Positions 42,146 through 51,207 of a stretch of DNA of 64,000 nt are shown here, one piece after another. This DNA is from CAVRJC01 sp963721435 (lineage in GTDB: Bacteria > Actinomycetota > Acidimicrobiia > IMCC26256 > DASPTH01). The position numbers were made by a program, and so were the translations under genes. The DNA is taken from NCBI GenBank assembly GCA_963721435.1, contig CAVRJC010000008.1:128428-192427 (forward strand), in the 5' to 3' direction. Numbering within the stretch: the stretch's first letter is position 1; every line of letters starts with the position of its first letter. The notes under the pieces are model-generated. The model ran no database searches, had not been told where the DNA came from, and saw only the letters and a list, made by a program, of their open reading frames with translations.

Positions 42146-43342
42146 ATGCAGGTGATGCCCTCACCGCGCGAAATCCCGCTGATCGTGTCCGTCGACGACC
42201 ACGTCATCGAGCCGCCCCACGTCTGGCAGACGTGGCTCCCCGAGCGGTTCCGCGACCGGGGGCCCCGCGTCGTGCGCGACACGTACTCGATCGAATGGGT
42301 CAACGGGAACCAGATGTTCCGGAAGGGCGGCGACGGGCCGCAAACCGACTGGTGGGTCTACGAAGACCTCGAGTGGAGCCACCAGATGCTCAACGCGTGC
42401 GCGGGCTACGACGAGTCCGAATGGTGGATGGGGCCCATCGGCTTCGATCAGATGCGACCAGGTTGCTACGACCCCGCGGCGCGTCTCGTCGACATGGATC
42501 TCAACCACGTGTCCGCGTCGTTGTGCTTCCCGACCTTCCCCCGCTTCTGCGGCCAGGTGTTCGCCGAGCGGAGCGACAAGGAGCTCGCGCTCGCGTGCGT
42601 GCGCGCGTACAACGACTGGATGGTCGACGAGTGGGCGGGCGACTCCGGTGGTCGGCTCGTCCCGCTCTGCATCGTGCCGTTGTGGGACGCGCGGCTCGCC
42701 GCGGAGGAAGTGCAACGCAACGCGGCGCGCGGCGTTCGGGCGGTCGCGTTCTCCGAGCTTCCGGGCAAGCTCGACCTCCCGACCATCCACTCCGGTGAGT
42801 GGGAGCCGTTCTTCGCCGCGTGCAACCACACCGGCACCGCGATCTTCATGCACATCGGCTCGGGCTCCATGTGGCTCACGTCATCACCCGACGCGCCACC
42901 CGCGGTCACCGGAACGCTGGTGTTCCTGACGTCGGTGATGGCCCTCACCGACTGGCTGCTGTCGGGCGTGCTCGCCCGTCACCCCACCCTGCGGATCTGC
43001 TTCGCCGAGGGTCAGGTCGGGTGGATCCCCTACGTGCTCGAGCGCGCCGACAACCTCTGGGCCAAGGAGGTGTGGTCACTCAAGGCGCAGCTGCCGGAAC
43101 CCCCGAGTGCGTACATGCGCCAGGTGTACGGCGCCTTCTTCGACGATCGCGCCGGGCTCGCCGCCCGTGACGTGATCGGCATCGACCAGCTCACCTTCGA
43201 GACCGACTACCCGCACCAGGACTCCACCTGGCCGCACACGGTCGAGACGGTGGAATCGTTCGCCGACCTGCTCGACGACATCGAGCTCCAGAAGGTGCTG
43301 CACGACAACGCGGCGACGCTCCTCGGTCTCGATCAGCCCTGA
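42146..43342 (+). CDS. Amidohydrolase family protein (PF04909 type)
   Basis: 398 residues from ATG 42146 (395 from ATG 42155; neither has a clear ribosome site). Metal motif VSVDDHVIEPP, SLCFPTFPRFCGQVF, FMHIGSGSMW, FAEGQVGWIPYVLERADNLW and catalytic FETDYPHQDSTWPH. It shares nearly every motif with the protein at 37699, so the two come from a recent duplication. It lies between the SnoaL-like and SDR genes. Confidence 0.9.
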   Translation: MQVMPSPREIPLIVSVDDHVIEPPHVWQTWLPERFRDRGPRVVRDTYSIEWVNGNQMFRKGGDGPQTDWWVYEDLEWSHQMLNACAGYDESEWWMGPIGFDQMRPGCYDPAARLVDMDLNHVSASLCFPTFPRFCGQVFAERSDKELALACVRAYNDWMVDEWAGDSGGRLVPLCIVPLWDARLAAEEVQRNAARGVRAVAFSELPGKLDLPTIHSGEWEPFFAACNHTGTAIFMHIGSGSMWLTSSPDAPPAVTGTLVFLTSVMALTDWLLSGVLARHPTLRICFAEGQVGWIPYVLERADNLWAKEVWSLKAQLPEPPSAYMRQVYGAFFDDRAGLAARDVIGIDQLTFETDYPHQDSTWPHTVETVESFADLLDDIELQKVLHDNAATLLGLDQP

Positions 43343-43415
43343 CTGCGGCACCGGGCACCGGCACGGCGGTAGCCGTCACCGTCGTCGCACCGCGACGCCC
43401 ACGCCATCGCGTGCG

Positions 43416-44230
43416 CTACTCGTCCCGTCCCGCGACGTCGACGCGGCGCCAGCCGCCGGCGGCGCGGTTGCCGCCGTCGAGATGGATCGTGCAGCCGGTC
43501 ACGAAGCTCGACAGGTCGCACGAGAGGAACAGCGCGACACCCGCGCCTTCCTCCTCGGTGCCGAGGCGGCCCAACGGCGGGACGACGGCAGGGTCATAGG
43601 TCGCACCGCCGCCGAGCATCTCCTGCCGGACGCTTCCCTCGCCGCCGGTGCGGATCGCGTCGGGTGCGATCGCGTTGACCCGGATGTTGAGCGGCCCGAG
43701 CTCGAGCGCCAGCGTCTTCGTGAGGTGCGCGAGGCCGGCCTTCATCGCGCCGTAGATCGCGAACCCGGCGCGCCGTGGTGCGCTTCGATCGACGTGAGGT
43801 TCACGATCGCGCCGCCGCCGTGCATCAGCGGCACGACGAGGCGGATGAACCGCGTGCACTGCGTGAAGTTCTCGGCGATGAGCGTCGCCTCGCCCTTCTC
43901 GCTGAGGTCCATGAACGGCGACCAGAACGTGCCACCCGCGTTGTTCACGAGGACGTCGACGCCGTTGTACTCCGAGGCGATGTCGGCGACGAACGCGTTC
44001 ACGGCCTCGCCGTCGCGGACGTCGAGCACCCGCGCGAGCACCGGCTGCCCGAGCGCTTCGATGTCGGCCTCCGCCTTCGCCAGCGTGTCGGGTACGCGAT
44101 CACAGATCGCGAGCTTGGCCCCGAACCGGGCGAACATCAGCGCGGTTGCGTAGCCGAGCCCCCCGCCCGCGCCGGTGACGATGGCAACGCGGTTGGTGAG
44201 CAGTACCGACGACGGGTCGTACGTGGTCAT
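43416..44230 (-). CDS. Short-chain dehydrogenase/reductase (frameshifted)
   Basis: About 271 residues. ATG 44230 overlaps the MFS stop. The N-terminal part has TGAGGGLGYATA, NNAGGTFWSP and Ser in NLTSIEA. After a break at about 43763-43770, where one base appears missing from CCGGG, it continues with the Tyr/Lys pair in IYGAMK and the tail IHLDGGNRAAGGW. Last gene of the nine-gene operon that starts with the ferredoxin oxidoreductase. Confidence 0.8.
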
Positions 44231-45666
44231 GGCAGGGCCTCCCCCAGGGTGAAATGTGCTTCCTCACGCAACGGGCGCTCGGGCAGTTTGAGCGCGAAGA
44301 ACAACGCGACCAGGCTCAGTGGCGCGGCGACGACGAACACCCACGGCAACGCGCTCGCGAAGTCAGACGCAGTGGCGCCGTGCGCCGGGAGTCCCGCCGC
44401 GAGCACCGCGCCCAGCAGCGGTGTCCCGACGGTGCCGCCGAGTTGCCGGCACAGCAGCGCCGTCGACGTGCCGAGCCCGAGGTCGGCCGGCTCGACGCCG
44501 TTCTGGATCGCGAGCATCGACGGCTGGAAGATGAGACCGACCCCGACGCCGAGCACGCCACCGAGCGCGCTCGCGACGACGACGGGCGTGTCGAGGCTGA
44601 GCATCGCGAGGAGCGCGACCCCCACGCCCGCGATCACCGATCCGAGGATCGGCCAGATCCGGTAGCGGCCGTTGCGCTCGACCCGCTTGCCGATGTACAG
44701 CGTCGCGAGCGCGGTGCCCGCCATCAACGGGGCGAGCAGCAAACCGGAGTCGGTCGCGTCGACACCCGCGACCTCCTGGAAGAACACCGGCAGGAAGAAG
44801 ATGCCGCCGAGGAACAGCAGGCCGCTGGCGAAGTTCAGCGCGCTCACGATGCGGAACATCGGGCTGTCGAACAGTCGCAACGGGATGAACGGCTCGCGCG
44901 CCACCCGCTCGCGCCGCAGGAACAGCAGGCCGAACACGATCACACCGGCGGCGAGCAGGCCGGTCTGCCACGACACCCACGTGAAGTCCTTGCCGCCGGT
45001 CGTCGTGAGCACCACCAGCGCCGCCAGCGCCGCGGTCATCAGCCCCGAGCCGAGGAAGTCGATCGAGTGCGGGATCCTCCGGTAGGGCACGTGCAGCTTC
45101 GTCACGATCAGGGTCGTCGAGATGATCGCGAGCGGGATGTTCACGTAGAACGCCCAGCGCCACGTGAGGTGGTCGACGAACAGGCCACCGATCAGCGGCC
45201 CGATCACCGCCGACACCGCGAAGATCGCGCCCTGGTAGCCGAGCCAGCGGCCGAGTTGTCGCATGGGGACGAGGTCGCCGGTGATCGCCATCCCGAGCAC
45301 CCCGAGGCCGCCCGCTCCCATGCCCTGGATCAGGCGCGCGACCACGAGTTGCGGCATCGTCTGCGCCGCGCCGCACGCCATCGACGCGACCATGAACAGC
45401 CCGATCGCGAACAGGAGCACGCGCTTGCGGCCGTAGACGTCGGAGATGCGACCGTAGAGCGACATCGTCGCCACCTGACCGAGCAGGTAGCTGCTCACGA
45501 TCCAGGCGATGCTCGCACTGCCCCCGAGGTCGTGCGAGATCGACGGCAACGCGGTCGCCACGATGGTGGTGTCCATCGTCGACATCATCATGGCGAGCTG
45601 GAGCGCCAGGAAGACGATGAAGAAGCCGCGCGTTCCCGCGCGCGCTTCGGGATCCGTCTTGGTCAT
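44227..45666 (-). CDS. MFS transporter, DHA2/EmrB-QacA type
   Basis: 479 residues, about 14 membrane helices. Motif A GRISDVYGRKRVLL, early MDTTIVATALPSISHDLGG with the membrane-embedded Asp typical of the DHA2 drug:H+ antiporters, and motif C-like AVIGPLIGGLF. Located in the cytoplasmic membrane. It overlaps both neighbours (ATGA), so it is expressed with two amidohydrolases and an SDR. It may import the operon substrate or export a toxic intermediate rather than act as a drug pump. Confidence 0.92.
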   Translation of the reverse strand: MTKTDPEARAGTRGFFIVFLALQLAMMMSTMDTTIVATALPSISHDLGGSASIAWIVSSYLLGQVATMSLYGRISDVYGRKRVLLFAIGLFMVASMACGAAQTMPQLVVARLIQGMGAGGLGVLGMAITGDLVPMRQLGRWLGYQGAIFAVSAVIGPLIGGLFVDHLTWRWAFYVNIPLAIISTTLIVTKLHVPYRRIPHSIDFLGSGLMTAALAALVVLTTTGGKDFTWVSWQTGLLAAGVIVFGLLFLRRERVAREPFIPLRLFDSPMFRIVSALNFASGLLFLGGIFFLPVFFQEVAGVDATDSGLLLAPLMAGTALATLYIGKRVERNGRYRIWPILGSVIAGVGVALLAMLSLDTPVVVASALGGVLGVGVGLIFQPSMLAIQNGVEPADLGLGTSTALLCRQLGGTVGTPLLGAVLAAGLPAHGATASDFASALPWVFVVAAPLSLVALFFALKLPERPLREEAHFTLGEALP

Positions 45667-46535
45667 TCGGCGCGCGGTGGAACTTGCAGCAACCGCCGCG
45701 CGTTCCCACCGAGGACCGCGGTCTTGTCGGCGTCGGACAGGCCCGACGCGATGATCTGCGGCAGCAGGTGGCTGATCCGGCGCCCGACCGGATGCGAGTA
45801 GAGATCGGTGCCGAAGCAGACACGACCGGCGCCGAATTGGTTGGCGAAGTCCTCGATGTAGTCGAAGTTGTAACTCAGGCTCGTGTCGAACACGACGTTG
45901 GGCGCGATCTCGGCGACGAAGAAGTTCTGGCGCGTGGCTTCGAAACCGCCGAAGGCGTCGAGCGCGAGGATCGTGATGTCGGGGACCTTGCGGGCGACGG
46001 ACGCGAGCTTCCACAGCGCTTCTTCGGGAGTGTCGTCCATCGCGTGGATGATCGGGAGCACACCGTGCTCGCCCATCCGCTCGAGGTACTTCAGGATCCA
46101 CTGGCTGTCCATCGACACGCCCTGGAACCGCGTGTGGAAGCTGAACGCGACGAGGCCGAGGTCGGTGACGGCGCGGTCGATCTCCGCGAACGCGAGCGCG
46201 CCATCACGCGGCTCGACGACGCCGCACGCGACCGGGAAGCGGTCGGGCGTCGCATCCCGGTACTCCGCGATCTCGTCGTTCACCCGGCGGGTGTCGGCGA
46301 TCCCGTTGGGACGCAGGTACCCGTGCCCGGGGATCACGAGCGCCTGGTTCACGCCGCCTTCGTCCATCAGGCGCAGCCGCTCGGCGAGCTCGAAGCGGGC
46401 GAACTCGGCGAGGTCGGTGCTGCTGTCCTGGAGCGTCCCACCGAGCGCGTCGAACGCGCGGCCGACGTGATGGTGCACGTCGAACACGTCGAATCCGCCC
46501 GCGCCGGCCTGCGGGTTGCCGATCGAGGAAGTCAT
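45663..46535 (-). CDS. Amidohydrolase family protein (PF04909 type)
   Basis: 290 residues. N-terminal metal motif VFDVHHHVGR with the full HxH, mid segment PIIHAMDDTP, ILALDAFGGFEATRQNFF, and catalytic Asp in CFGTDLYSHP. The short form with HxH is closer to 2-pyrone-4,6-dicarboxylate lactonase or dehydratase-type members than to the long forms nearby. It shares one base with the upstream amidohydrolase and overlaps the MFS start by 4 bases. Confidence 0.88.
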   Translation of the reverse strand: MTSSIGNPQAGAGGFDVFDVHHHVGRAFDALGGTLQDSSTDLAEFARFELAERLRLMDEGGVNQALVIPGHGYLRPNGIADTRRVNDEIAEYRDATPDRFPVACGVVEPRDGALAFAEIDRAVTDLGLVAFSFHTRFQGVSMDSQWILKYLERMGEHGVLPIIHAMDDTPEEALWKLASVARKVPDITILALDAFGGFEATRQNFFVAEIAPNVVFDTSLSYNFDYIEDFANQFGAGRVCFGTDLYSHPVGRRISHLLPQIIASGLSDADKTAVLGGNARRLLQVPPRAE

Positions 46536-47401
46536 CAGGGGGCAGTCTCGCGGCTCCCGGCCAATTCAGGCCACAACCGGACGGCGGTGCCGCCGAGCAC
46601 GAGATCGGTGTCGCGCGGCGAGAGTCGCTCGCAGGCGTGGCGGCCCAGCGCGACGAGGTCGGCGTAGGGCCGGTCACGGGTCTGCGGGTAGTCGGTGCCC
46701 CACACCATGCGGTCGGCCCCGAACTCGGCGACGAGGCGGTCGACGAGATCGCGCGGGTCGTGGCCGCCCGCCTCGGTGGATTCCAGGACGCCCGACGTGA
46801 CCTTCAGGTGCAGGTTCGGGTACTCCGCGGACGCGAAGAGCTCGCCGGCCGCGGCGAAGGGTGGGCCCCCGCTCACGTCGGCGAACCCGCAGTGGTCGAG
46901 CACGACGGCCTGCTCCGGGAACTGCTCGAGCACCCGCCGCAGCCGCGGGAAGTTGGGCGGCAGCATGCACACGACGATGCGGAGCCCGAGCTCGGCGCAG
47001 GTCTCCCACACGGGGAACGTGCGCGGGTCGTCGAGCCACTCCGGCTGCGGGCCCGACGGATCGCTGAGCGGGAACAGCCGGATGCCGGTGAAGCCGGGTC
47101 GGTCCGCGAGCTCGCGGAGCGTGGCGACCGCGTCGGGAGCTTCGGGGTCGATGATGCCGATGCTGACGAGGCGGGTGAGGTCGTGGGAAGCGGCGTCGAC
47201 GACGTACGTGTTGTCGTAGGTGTACGCGCCGTACGCCTGCACCAGCACGACCGCGTCGACGCCGGCGTCCTTCGTGACCCGAGCGAGGACTTCGACGGGC
47301 ACGGGGTCGAGCGTGTACCAGTCGGAGCCGACCCCCGCGGGGTTGAGCGGCCATCGCTCGCGGTCGACCGCGACGACGTGGGTGTGCGTGTCGACGATCA
47401 C
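46535..47401 (-). CDS. Amidohydrolase family protein, PDC-lactonase-like
   Basis: 288 residues from GTG 47401. N-terminal motif IVDTHTHVV, then VQAYGAYTYDNTYVVDAA, strand AVVLDHCGFADVSG with a metal-site His, and catalytic Asp in VWGTDYPQTRDRPY. This set resembles TIM-barrel lactonases such as 2-pyrone-4,6-dicarboxylate hydrolase (LigI-like). It sits directly downstream of a D-2-hydroxyacid dehydrogenase, which could make or use a ring-opened hydroxy acid. Confidence 0.85.
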   Translation of the reverse strand: MIVDTHTHVVAVDRERWPLNPAGVGSDWYTLDPVPVEVLARVTKDAGVDAVVLVQAYGAYTYDNTYVVDAASHDLTRLVSIGIIDPEAPDAVATLRELADRPGFTGIRLFPLSDPSGPQPEWLDDPRTFPVWETCAELGLRIVVCMLPPNFPRLRRVLEQFPEQAVVLDHCGFADVSGGPPFAAAGELFASAEYPNLHLKVTSGVLESTEAGGHDPRDLVDRLVAEFGADRMVWGTDYPQTRDRPYADLVALGRHACERLSPRDTDLVLGGTAVRLWPELAGSRETAP

Positions 47402-47419
47402 TGCGGGGCGGTGCGCACG

Positions 47420-48436
47420 TCAGTAGCCCGCGGTGAGATCGACGACGTTGCGCAGCTCCTCACCGCGCGAGTAACGACCGAGGTTGTCGGCGAACAACGC
47501 GAACAGCTTGTCGGTGTAGCGGTCCTGCGACGTGGAGCAGTGCGGCGAGATGTAGATGTTGGGTGCGTCCCAGAGCGGGTCGTCGTCGGCCATCGGCTCG
47601 TTCCGCGTGACGTCGAGGATCGCGGCACCGAGGTGCCCGCTCTCCAACGCCGCAATCAACGCGCCTTCGTCGACGAGCGAGCCGCGACCGACGTTGCAGA
47701 AGATCGCGCCGGGCTTCATCGCCGCGAACGCGGCGGCGTCGAACATGTTCTCGGTGTCGGCAGTACCGGGCGCGCTCACGACGACCGCGTCGCAACGACC
47801 CAGCACGTCGTGGAGGTCGTCGGCACCCAGGAGCTCGTCGACCGCAGGGTGCGTGAGCCCGGGGCGGTAGCTCCGGCGCGTGCCGATGGTGTGCATGCCG
47901 AACGCGCGCGCCCGCACCGCGGTCTCCGAGCCGATCGCCCCGAGACCGATCACCCCGAGCGTCTGACCCTCGGCCAGGCGACCGAACACCGGCTGCCAGG
48001 TACGCGTGCGTTGTTGCTCGTCGAGGAGATCGAAGCGCTTCCACACCTCGATCAGGCGGCCGATCGCGAACTCCGCGATCGGAGCGGCGGCGACACCGGC
48101 GGCGTTGGTGAGGGTGACGTTCGCCGGCAGGTCGGCTTCGAGCAGGTGGTCGATGCCCGCGCCGATGGCCTGGATCCACCGCAGGTTCGGCGCGACCTCG
48201 CCGAGACCCTTCGGCACGTCGAGCGCGATCGCGACCTCCGCGTCGCCCCAGGTCGCGAGTTCGGCGTCGGTCAACGTGTCGCTCGCGCCGGGAACGTGGT
48301 GCGCGAACACGCCGAAGTACGGCGCCGCCTCGATGCGGAGATCGGGCAGCCGCTCGCGCAGCGGCGCGAGGGTCTCGTCGTTCGCGTCCCACGGGTACGC
48401 GACGACGACGGTGCCGACCGTGCGGGCCTCAGCCAT
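47420..48436 (-). CDS. D-isomer-specific 2-hydroxyacid dehydrogenase
   Basis: 338 residues. Rossmann motif GLGAIG at 164-169, substrate Arg251 in NVGRGSLVDE, Glu280 in RNEPM and catalytic His299 in SPHCS, the full D-2-HADH set. It interconverts a 2-hydroxy acid and a 2-oxo acid with NAD(P). Its start overlaps the end of the oxidoreductase beta-subunit gene by 8 bases, suggesting that it supplies the 2-oxo acid oxidised by that enzyme. Confidence 0.92.
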   Translation of the reverse strand: MAEARTVGTVVVAYPWDANDETLAPLRERLPDLRIEAAPYFGVFAHHVPGASDTLTDAELATWGDAEVAIALDVPKGLGEVAPNLRWIQAIGAGIDHLLEADLPANVTLTNAAGVAAAPIAEFAIGRLIEVWKRFDLLDEQQRTRTWQPVFGRLAEGQTLGVIGLGAIGSETAVRARAFGMHTIGTRRSYRPGLTHPAVDELLGADDLHDVLGRCDAVVVSAPGTADTENMFDAAAFAAMKPGAIFCNVGRGSLVDEGALIAALESGHLGAAILDVTRNEPMADDDPLWDAPNIYISPHCSTSQDRYTDKLFALFADNLGRYSRGEELRNVVDLTAGY

Positions 48437-49247
48437 TCGAGGTCTCCAGCACGTCCTTGAGCACGCCGGGCTGGTGCACCGGCGAGAGGATGTCGGTGAG
48501 GTAGTCGGGGGCTTCCTGCGTCTCGATGAACCACCCGGTGGGGCACATGGTCAGGATCTCGACGAACGAGAACCCGGCGCCCGCCAACTGGGTCTCGAGT
48601 GCGCGCACGATCATCTTCTTCGTGCGCGCGACGTTGCCGGCGTTGTTCACCGCGCCGCGCGCGACGTAGGCCGCGCCGTCGAGCTCGGCGATGAGGTTGC
48701 TGATGCGGATCGGGTAGCCGTGCTCGGCGGCGTCGCGGCCGTCGAGGGAGTTCTTGGTGCGCTGACCGAGCGCGGTGGTGGCGGTCATGTGCCCCCCGGT
48801 CTCACCGAACACGCCGTTGTCCATCATGAAGCAGGTGACGTTCTCACCTCGTGCCGCGGCGTGCAAGACCTCCTGCATTCCCTCGTTCACCATGTCGCCG
48901 TCACCCTGGATGGTGACGACGAGCGTGTTGGGCTTCGCCCGCTTCACGCCGGTGGCGACTGACGGCGCGCGCCCATGCAGTGCCTGCAGCACCTCCACAT
49001 CGAGGTTGTTGGAGAACGACGTGTAGCAGCCGATGCCGAAGACCGCGATGGCGCGCTGCACCGCGTCGACCTCCTCGATGGCTTCGAGGATCGAGCGCAT
49101 CGCGATGGGCTCGCCGCAGCCGGGGCACAGCTGGTGCTCGCTGACGTCGATGAGCGCGGGCTTGAAGTCGTCGACCAGGCGCGCCGGCTCGGTGGGCGGC
49201 GCGTCGGTTGGGACAAAGACAGAAGGTGGGAACAGATCAGAGCTCAT
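48429..49247 (-). CDS. 2-oxoacid:ferredoxin oxidoreductase, beta (TPP) subunit
   Basis: 272 residues. The four cluster ligands are C41 and C44 (LCPGCGEP), C74 (GIGCYTSF) and C235 (TMCPTGW). The thiamine-diphosphate motif is GDGD at 115-118 with the following Asn in MVNEG. This is the KorB/VorB-type catalytic subunit that converts a 2-oxo acid plus CoA to acyl-CoA, CO2 and reduced ferredoxin. It overlaps the alpha gene by 11 bases. Which 2-oxo acid is used cannot be told. Confidence 0.93.
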   Translation of the reverse strand: MSSDLFPPSVFVPTDAPPTEPARLVDDFKPALIDVSEHQLCPGCGEPIAMRSILEAIEEVDAVQRAIAVFGIGCYTSFSNNLDVEVLQALHGRAPSVATGVKRAKPNTLVVTIQGDGDMVNEGMQEVLHAAARGENVTCFMMDNGVFGETGGHMTATTALGQRTKNSLDGRDAAEHGYPIRISNLIAELDGAAYVARGAVNNAGNVARTKKMIVRALETQLAGAGFSFVEILTMCPTGWFIETQEAPDYLTDILSPVHQPGVLKDVLETSNG

Positions 49248-50332
49248 CGAGCACTCCCTGGATGCGGCCACGCAGGATGGCGGTGTCGAGATCGGGGGCG
49301 ATGCCGAAGCCGGAGCCGTCGAGGCTGAGGCCGCCGATGAAGCGGACCGGTGCGCGCCCCAGCACCGCCAAGCGCACGTCGTCGACCATCTGGCCCTGGT
49401 TGTTCTCGTAGACCGCGAACGCCTGGGCGCGGTCGGCGACGCTCGCGATGAGCTCGGTCGGGAACGGCAGCAGCGTGATGGGCCGGATGTACCCGACGCG
49501 TGCGCCGTCGGCCCGCATCCTCGCGACCGCGGCGCGGACGTACTTCCCCGGCGTGCCGAAGGAGAGCACGACGAGGTCGGCGTCGTCGAGGAAGCCGGTC
49601 TCCGCCTGCGGCTCGATGCCCGCGAGCATCTCGCTCGGAGCGACGCGCGCACTCGGTGTAGTGCTCCGAGAGGTCGTACTCGCGGTCGTCCTTCTGCTTG
49701 TTGGTGCCGAGCGGTGACACGAGTCGTGCACTCCCCGAGCCGCCGGTGGAGCCGTCGAGCGACCAGTCGTCGGCAGGGAGCCGCCCGAAGTCGAGGGTTT
49801 CGATCGACACCGACTGCGACGTGTGCTCGAGGTAGTAGTCACCGAACAGCATCACCGGGTTGCGCCAGCGCTGCGCGAGGTAGAACGCGTACTGCGCGAG
49901 CTCGGCGGCCTCGGGCACGTCCATCGGCGCCAGCACCGGCATGCGCGAGTCGCCGTGGCCGGGACCGCGCGTGGCCTGCCAGTAGTCGCCCTGCGCGCGC
50001 GCCATGTTGATGACGACGAGCGGGATCCGCGCGTACGCGGCCTCCGAGATCGACTCGAGCATCAACGAAAGCCCCTGACCGGTGGACCCGGTGGCCGACG
50101 GCGTGCCGGTGGCAGCGGCGCCCCACGCCATTCCCACCGCCTCGAGCTCGCTCTCGGCGTTCATGCACACGCCGCCGACCGCGGGCAGCTTGGCGGCCAT
50201 GTGCTCGAGGATCTCGGTGAAGGGTGTCATCGGGTAGCCCGCGAAGAAGCGGCAACCGGCGGCGACCATCGCGTCGGCGATCGCCTCGGAGCCCTCCAGG
50301 AGCAGACGCGGCGCGGGTGCGGTCTGGGTCAT
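49237..50332 (-). CDS. 2-oxoacid:ferredoxin oxidoreductase, alpha subunit (frameshifted)
   Basis: About 365 residues. It starts at ATG 50332 (LLEGSEAIADAMVAAGCRFF, then GYPMTPFTEILEHMA and GSTGQGLSLMLESISEA), as in VorB/KorA-type alpha subunits. After DLSEHYTE the frame is lost at about 49648-49653. Removing one base continues as ARVAPSEMLAGIEPQAETGF through VYENNQGQMVDDVRLAV to the stop at 49237. ATGA overlap with the ferredoxin gene. The rest of the complex is intact, so the break is probably an artefact. Confidence 0.85.
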
Positions 50333-50593
50333 GCGTTCTCGCTTTCCGGGACCTCGAGCTCGAGCGGGGTGTCGTACTTGTACACCTGGAAGCAGAAGTC
50401 GGGGCAGATCCACGCGCACGCCTGGCACCCCGTGCACCCCGCCTTCAAACGCGGGTAGCGGTAGCCGCGTGAGTTGACGTCGTGCGTCGGTCATCTCGAG
50501 CACGCGGGGCGGGCAGGCGTCGATGCAGAGGTCGCAGCCCTTGCACGCTTCGACGTCGATGACGACGGTGCCACGCGTGCGCACGGTGGTCAT
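50329..50593 (-). CDS. 2-oxoacid:ferredoxin oxidoreductase, delta (2x[4Fe-4S]) subunit (frameshifted)
   Basis: About 87 residues when joined. First cluster motif CKGCDLCIDACPP, then LEMTDA. After a one-base repair at about 50480-50485 it continues VNSRGYRYPRLKAG and a second cluster motif CTGCQACAWICPDFC, ending ELEVPESENA at 50329. Overlaps gamma upstream and alpha downstream by ATGA. Transfers electrons from the thiamine site to free ferredoxin. Confidence 0.85.
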
Positions 50594-51165
50594 GCGGCCA
50601 CCTCGCTCCACGCGGGGACGAGCGCGCGGGGCACGGCGTCGAAGCCGGCGCGGATGGCTTCGATGTTCCGCGCGACGTGCTGCGTCCGGTACGAAGGGAG
50701 CGACGCAACGACTGCGCCGTCGAGCGCGGCGATCCCGACCAGGTCGGTGATCGCGGAGTACGCACCCAGCATCACCATCGACGCGGTCATGATGTTGCCG
50801 AGCTCGACCGCGATGTCGGTCGCGGGCACATCGACCACGGTGAACGGCTCCCGATCGAACGACCCTTCGAACACGGTCGAGTTCACGAGCACGAGGCTGC
50901 CCGGGCGCAGGCGGGCGATGGTGCCCTCGGAGAAGTCGTGGTGCATGAGGATCGCCGACCACGTCTCCCCGACGGTGGGCGGTGCCTCGATGGGGCCGTC
51001 GGCGATCACCACGGTGGCCTCGGTGTTGCCGCCGCGCATCATCCCGCCGTAGCTCCCGAACATCTGCACCTCTCGGCCTTCGGCGATCGCCGCGCGCGCG
51101 AGGACCTGCGCCGCGAGTTGGATCCCCTGGCCGCCGATGCCGGTCAGCAGCAGCTCACGTTCCAT
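50590..51165 (-). CDS. 2-oxoacid:ferredoxin oxidoreductase, gamma subunit
   Basis: 191 residues. N-terminal LLLTGIGGQGIQLAAQVLA and FGSYGGMMRGGNTEATVVI are characteristic of the gamma subunit, with the mid-part LMHHDFSEGTIARLRPG. First gene of the four-subunit set. ATG 51165 is preceded by a repeat-containing upstream region. The complex is normally associated with anaerobes or the reductive TCA cycle, but oxygen-tolerant versions occur in actinobacteria. Confidence 0.93.
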   Translation of the reverse strand: MERELLLTGIGGQGIQLAAQVLARAAIAEGREVQMFGSYGGMMRGGNTEATVVIADGPIEAPPTVGETWSAILMHHDFSEGTIARLRPGSLVLVNSTVFEGSFDREPFTVVDVPATDIAVELGNIMTASMVMLGAYSAITDLVGIAALDGAVVASLPSYRTQHVARNIEAIRAGFDAVPRALVPAWSEVAA

Positions 51166-51207
51166 GTGGCTCCCAGTCCAGGTACTCGTTCAGGGCCAGT
51201 TCAAGTT

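Noticed and set aside
44254..45801. 515-codon plus-strand open frame
   Set aside because: Antisense shadow of the MFS transporter, His/Arg/Glu-rich with no domain.
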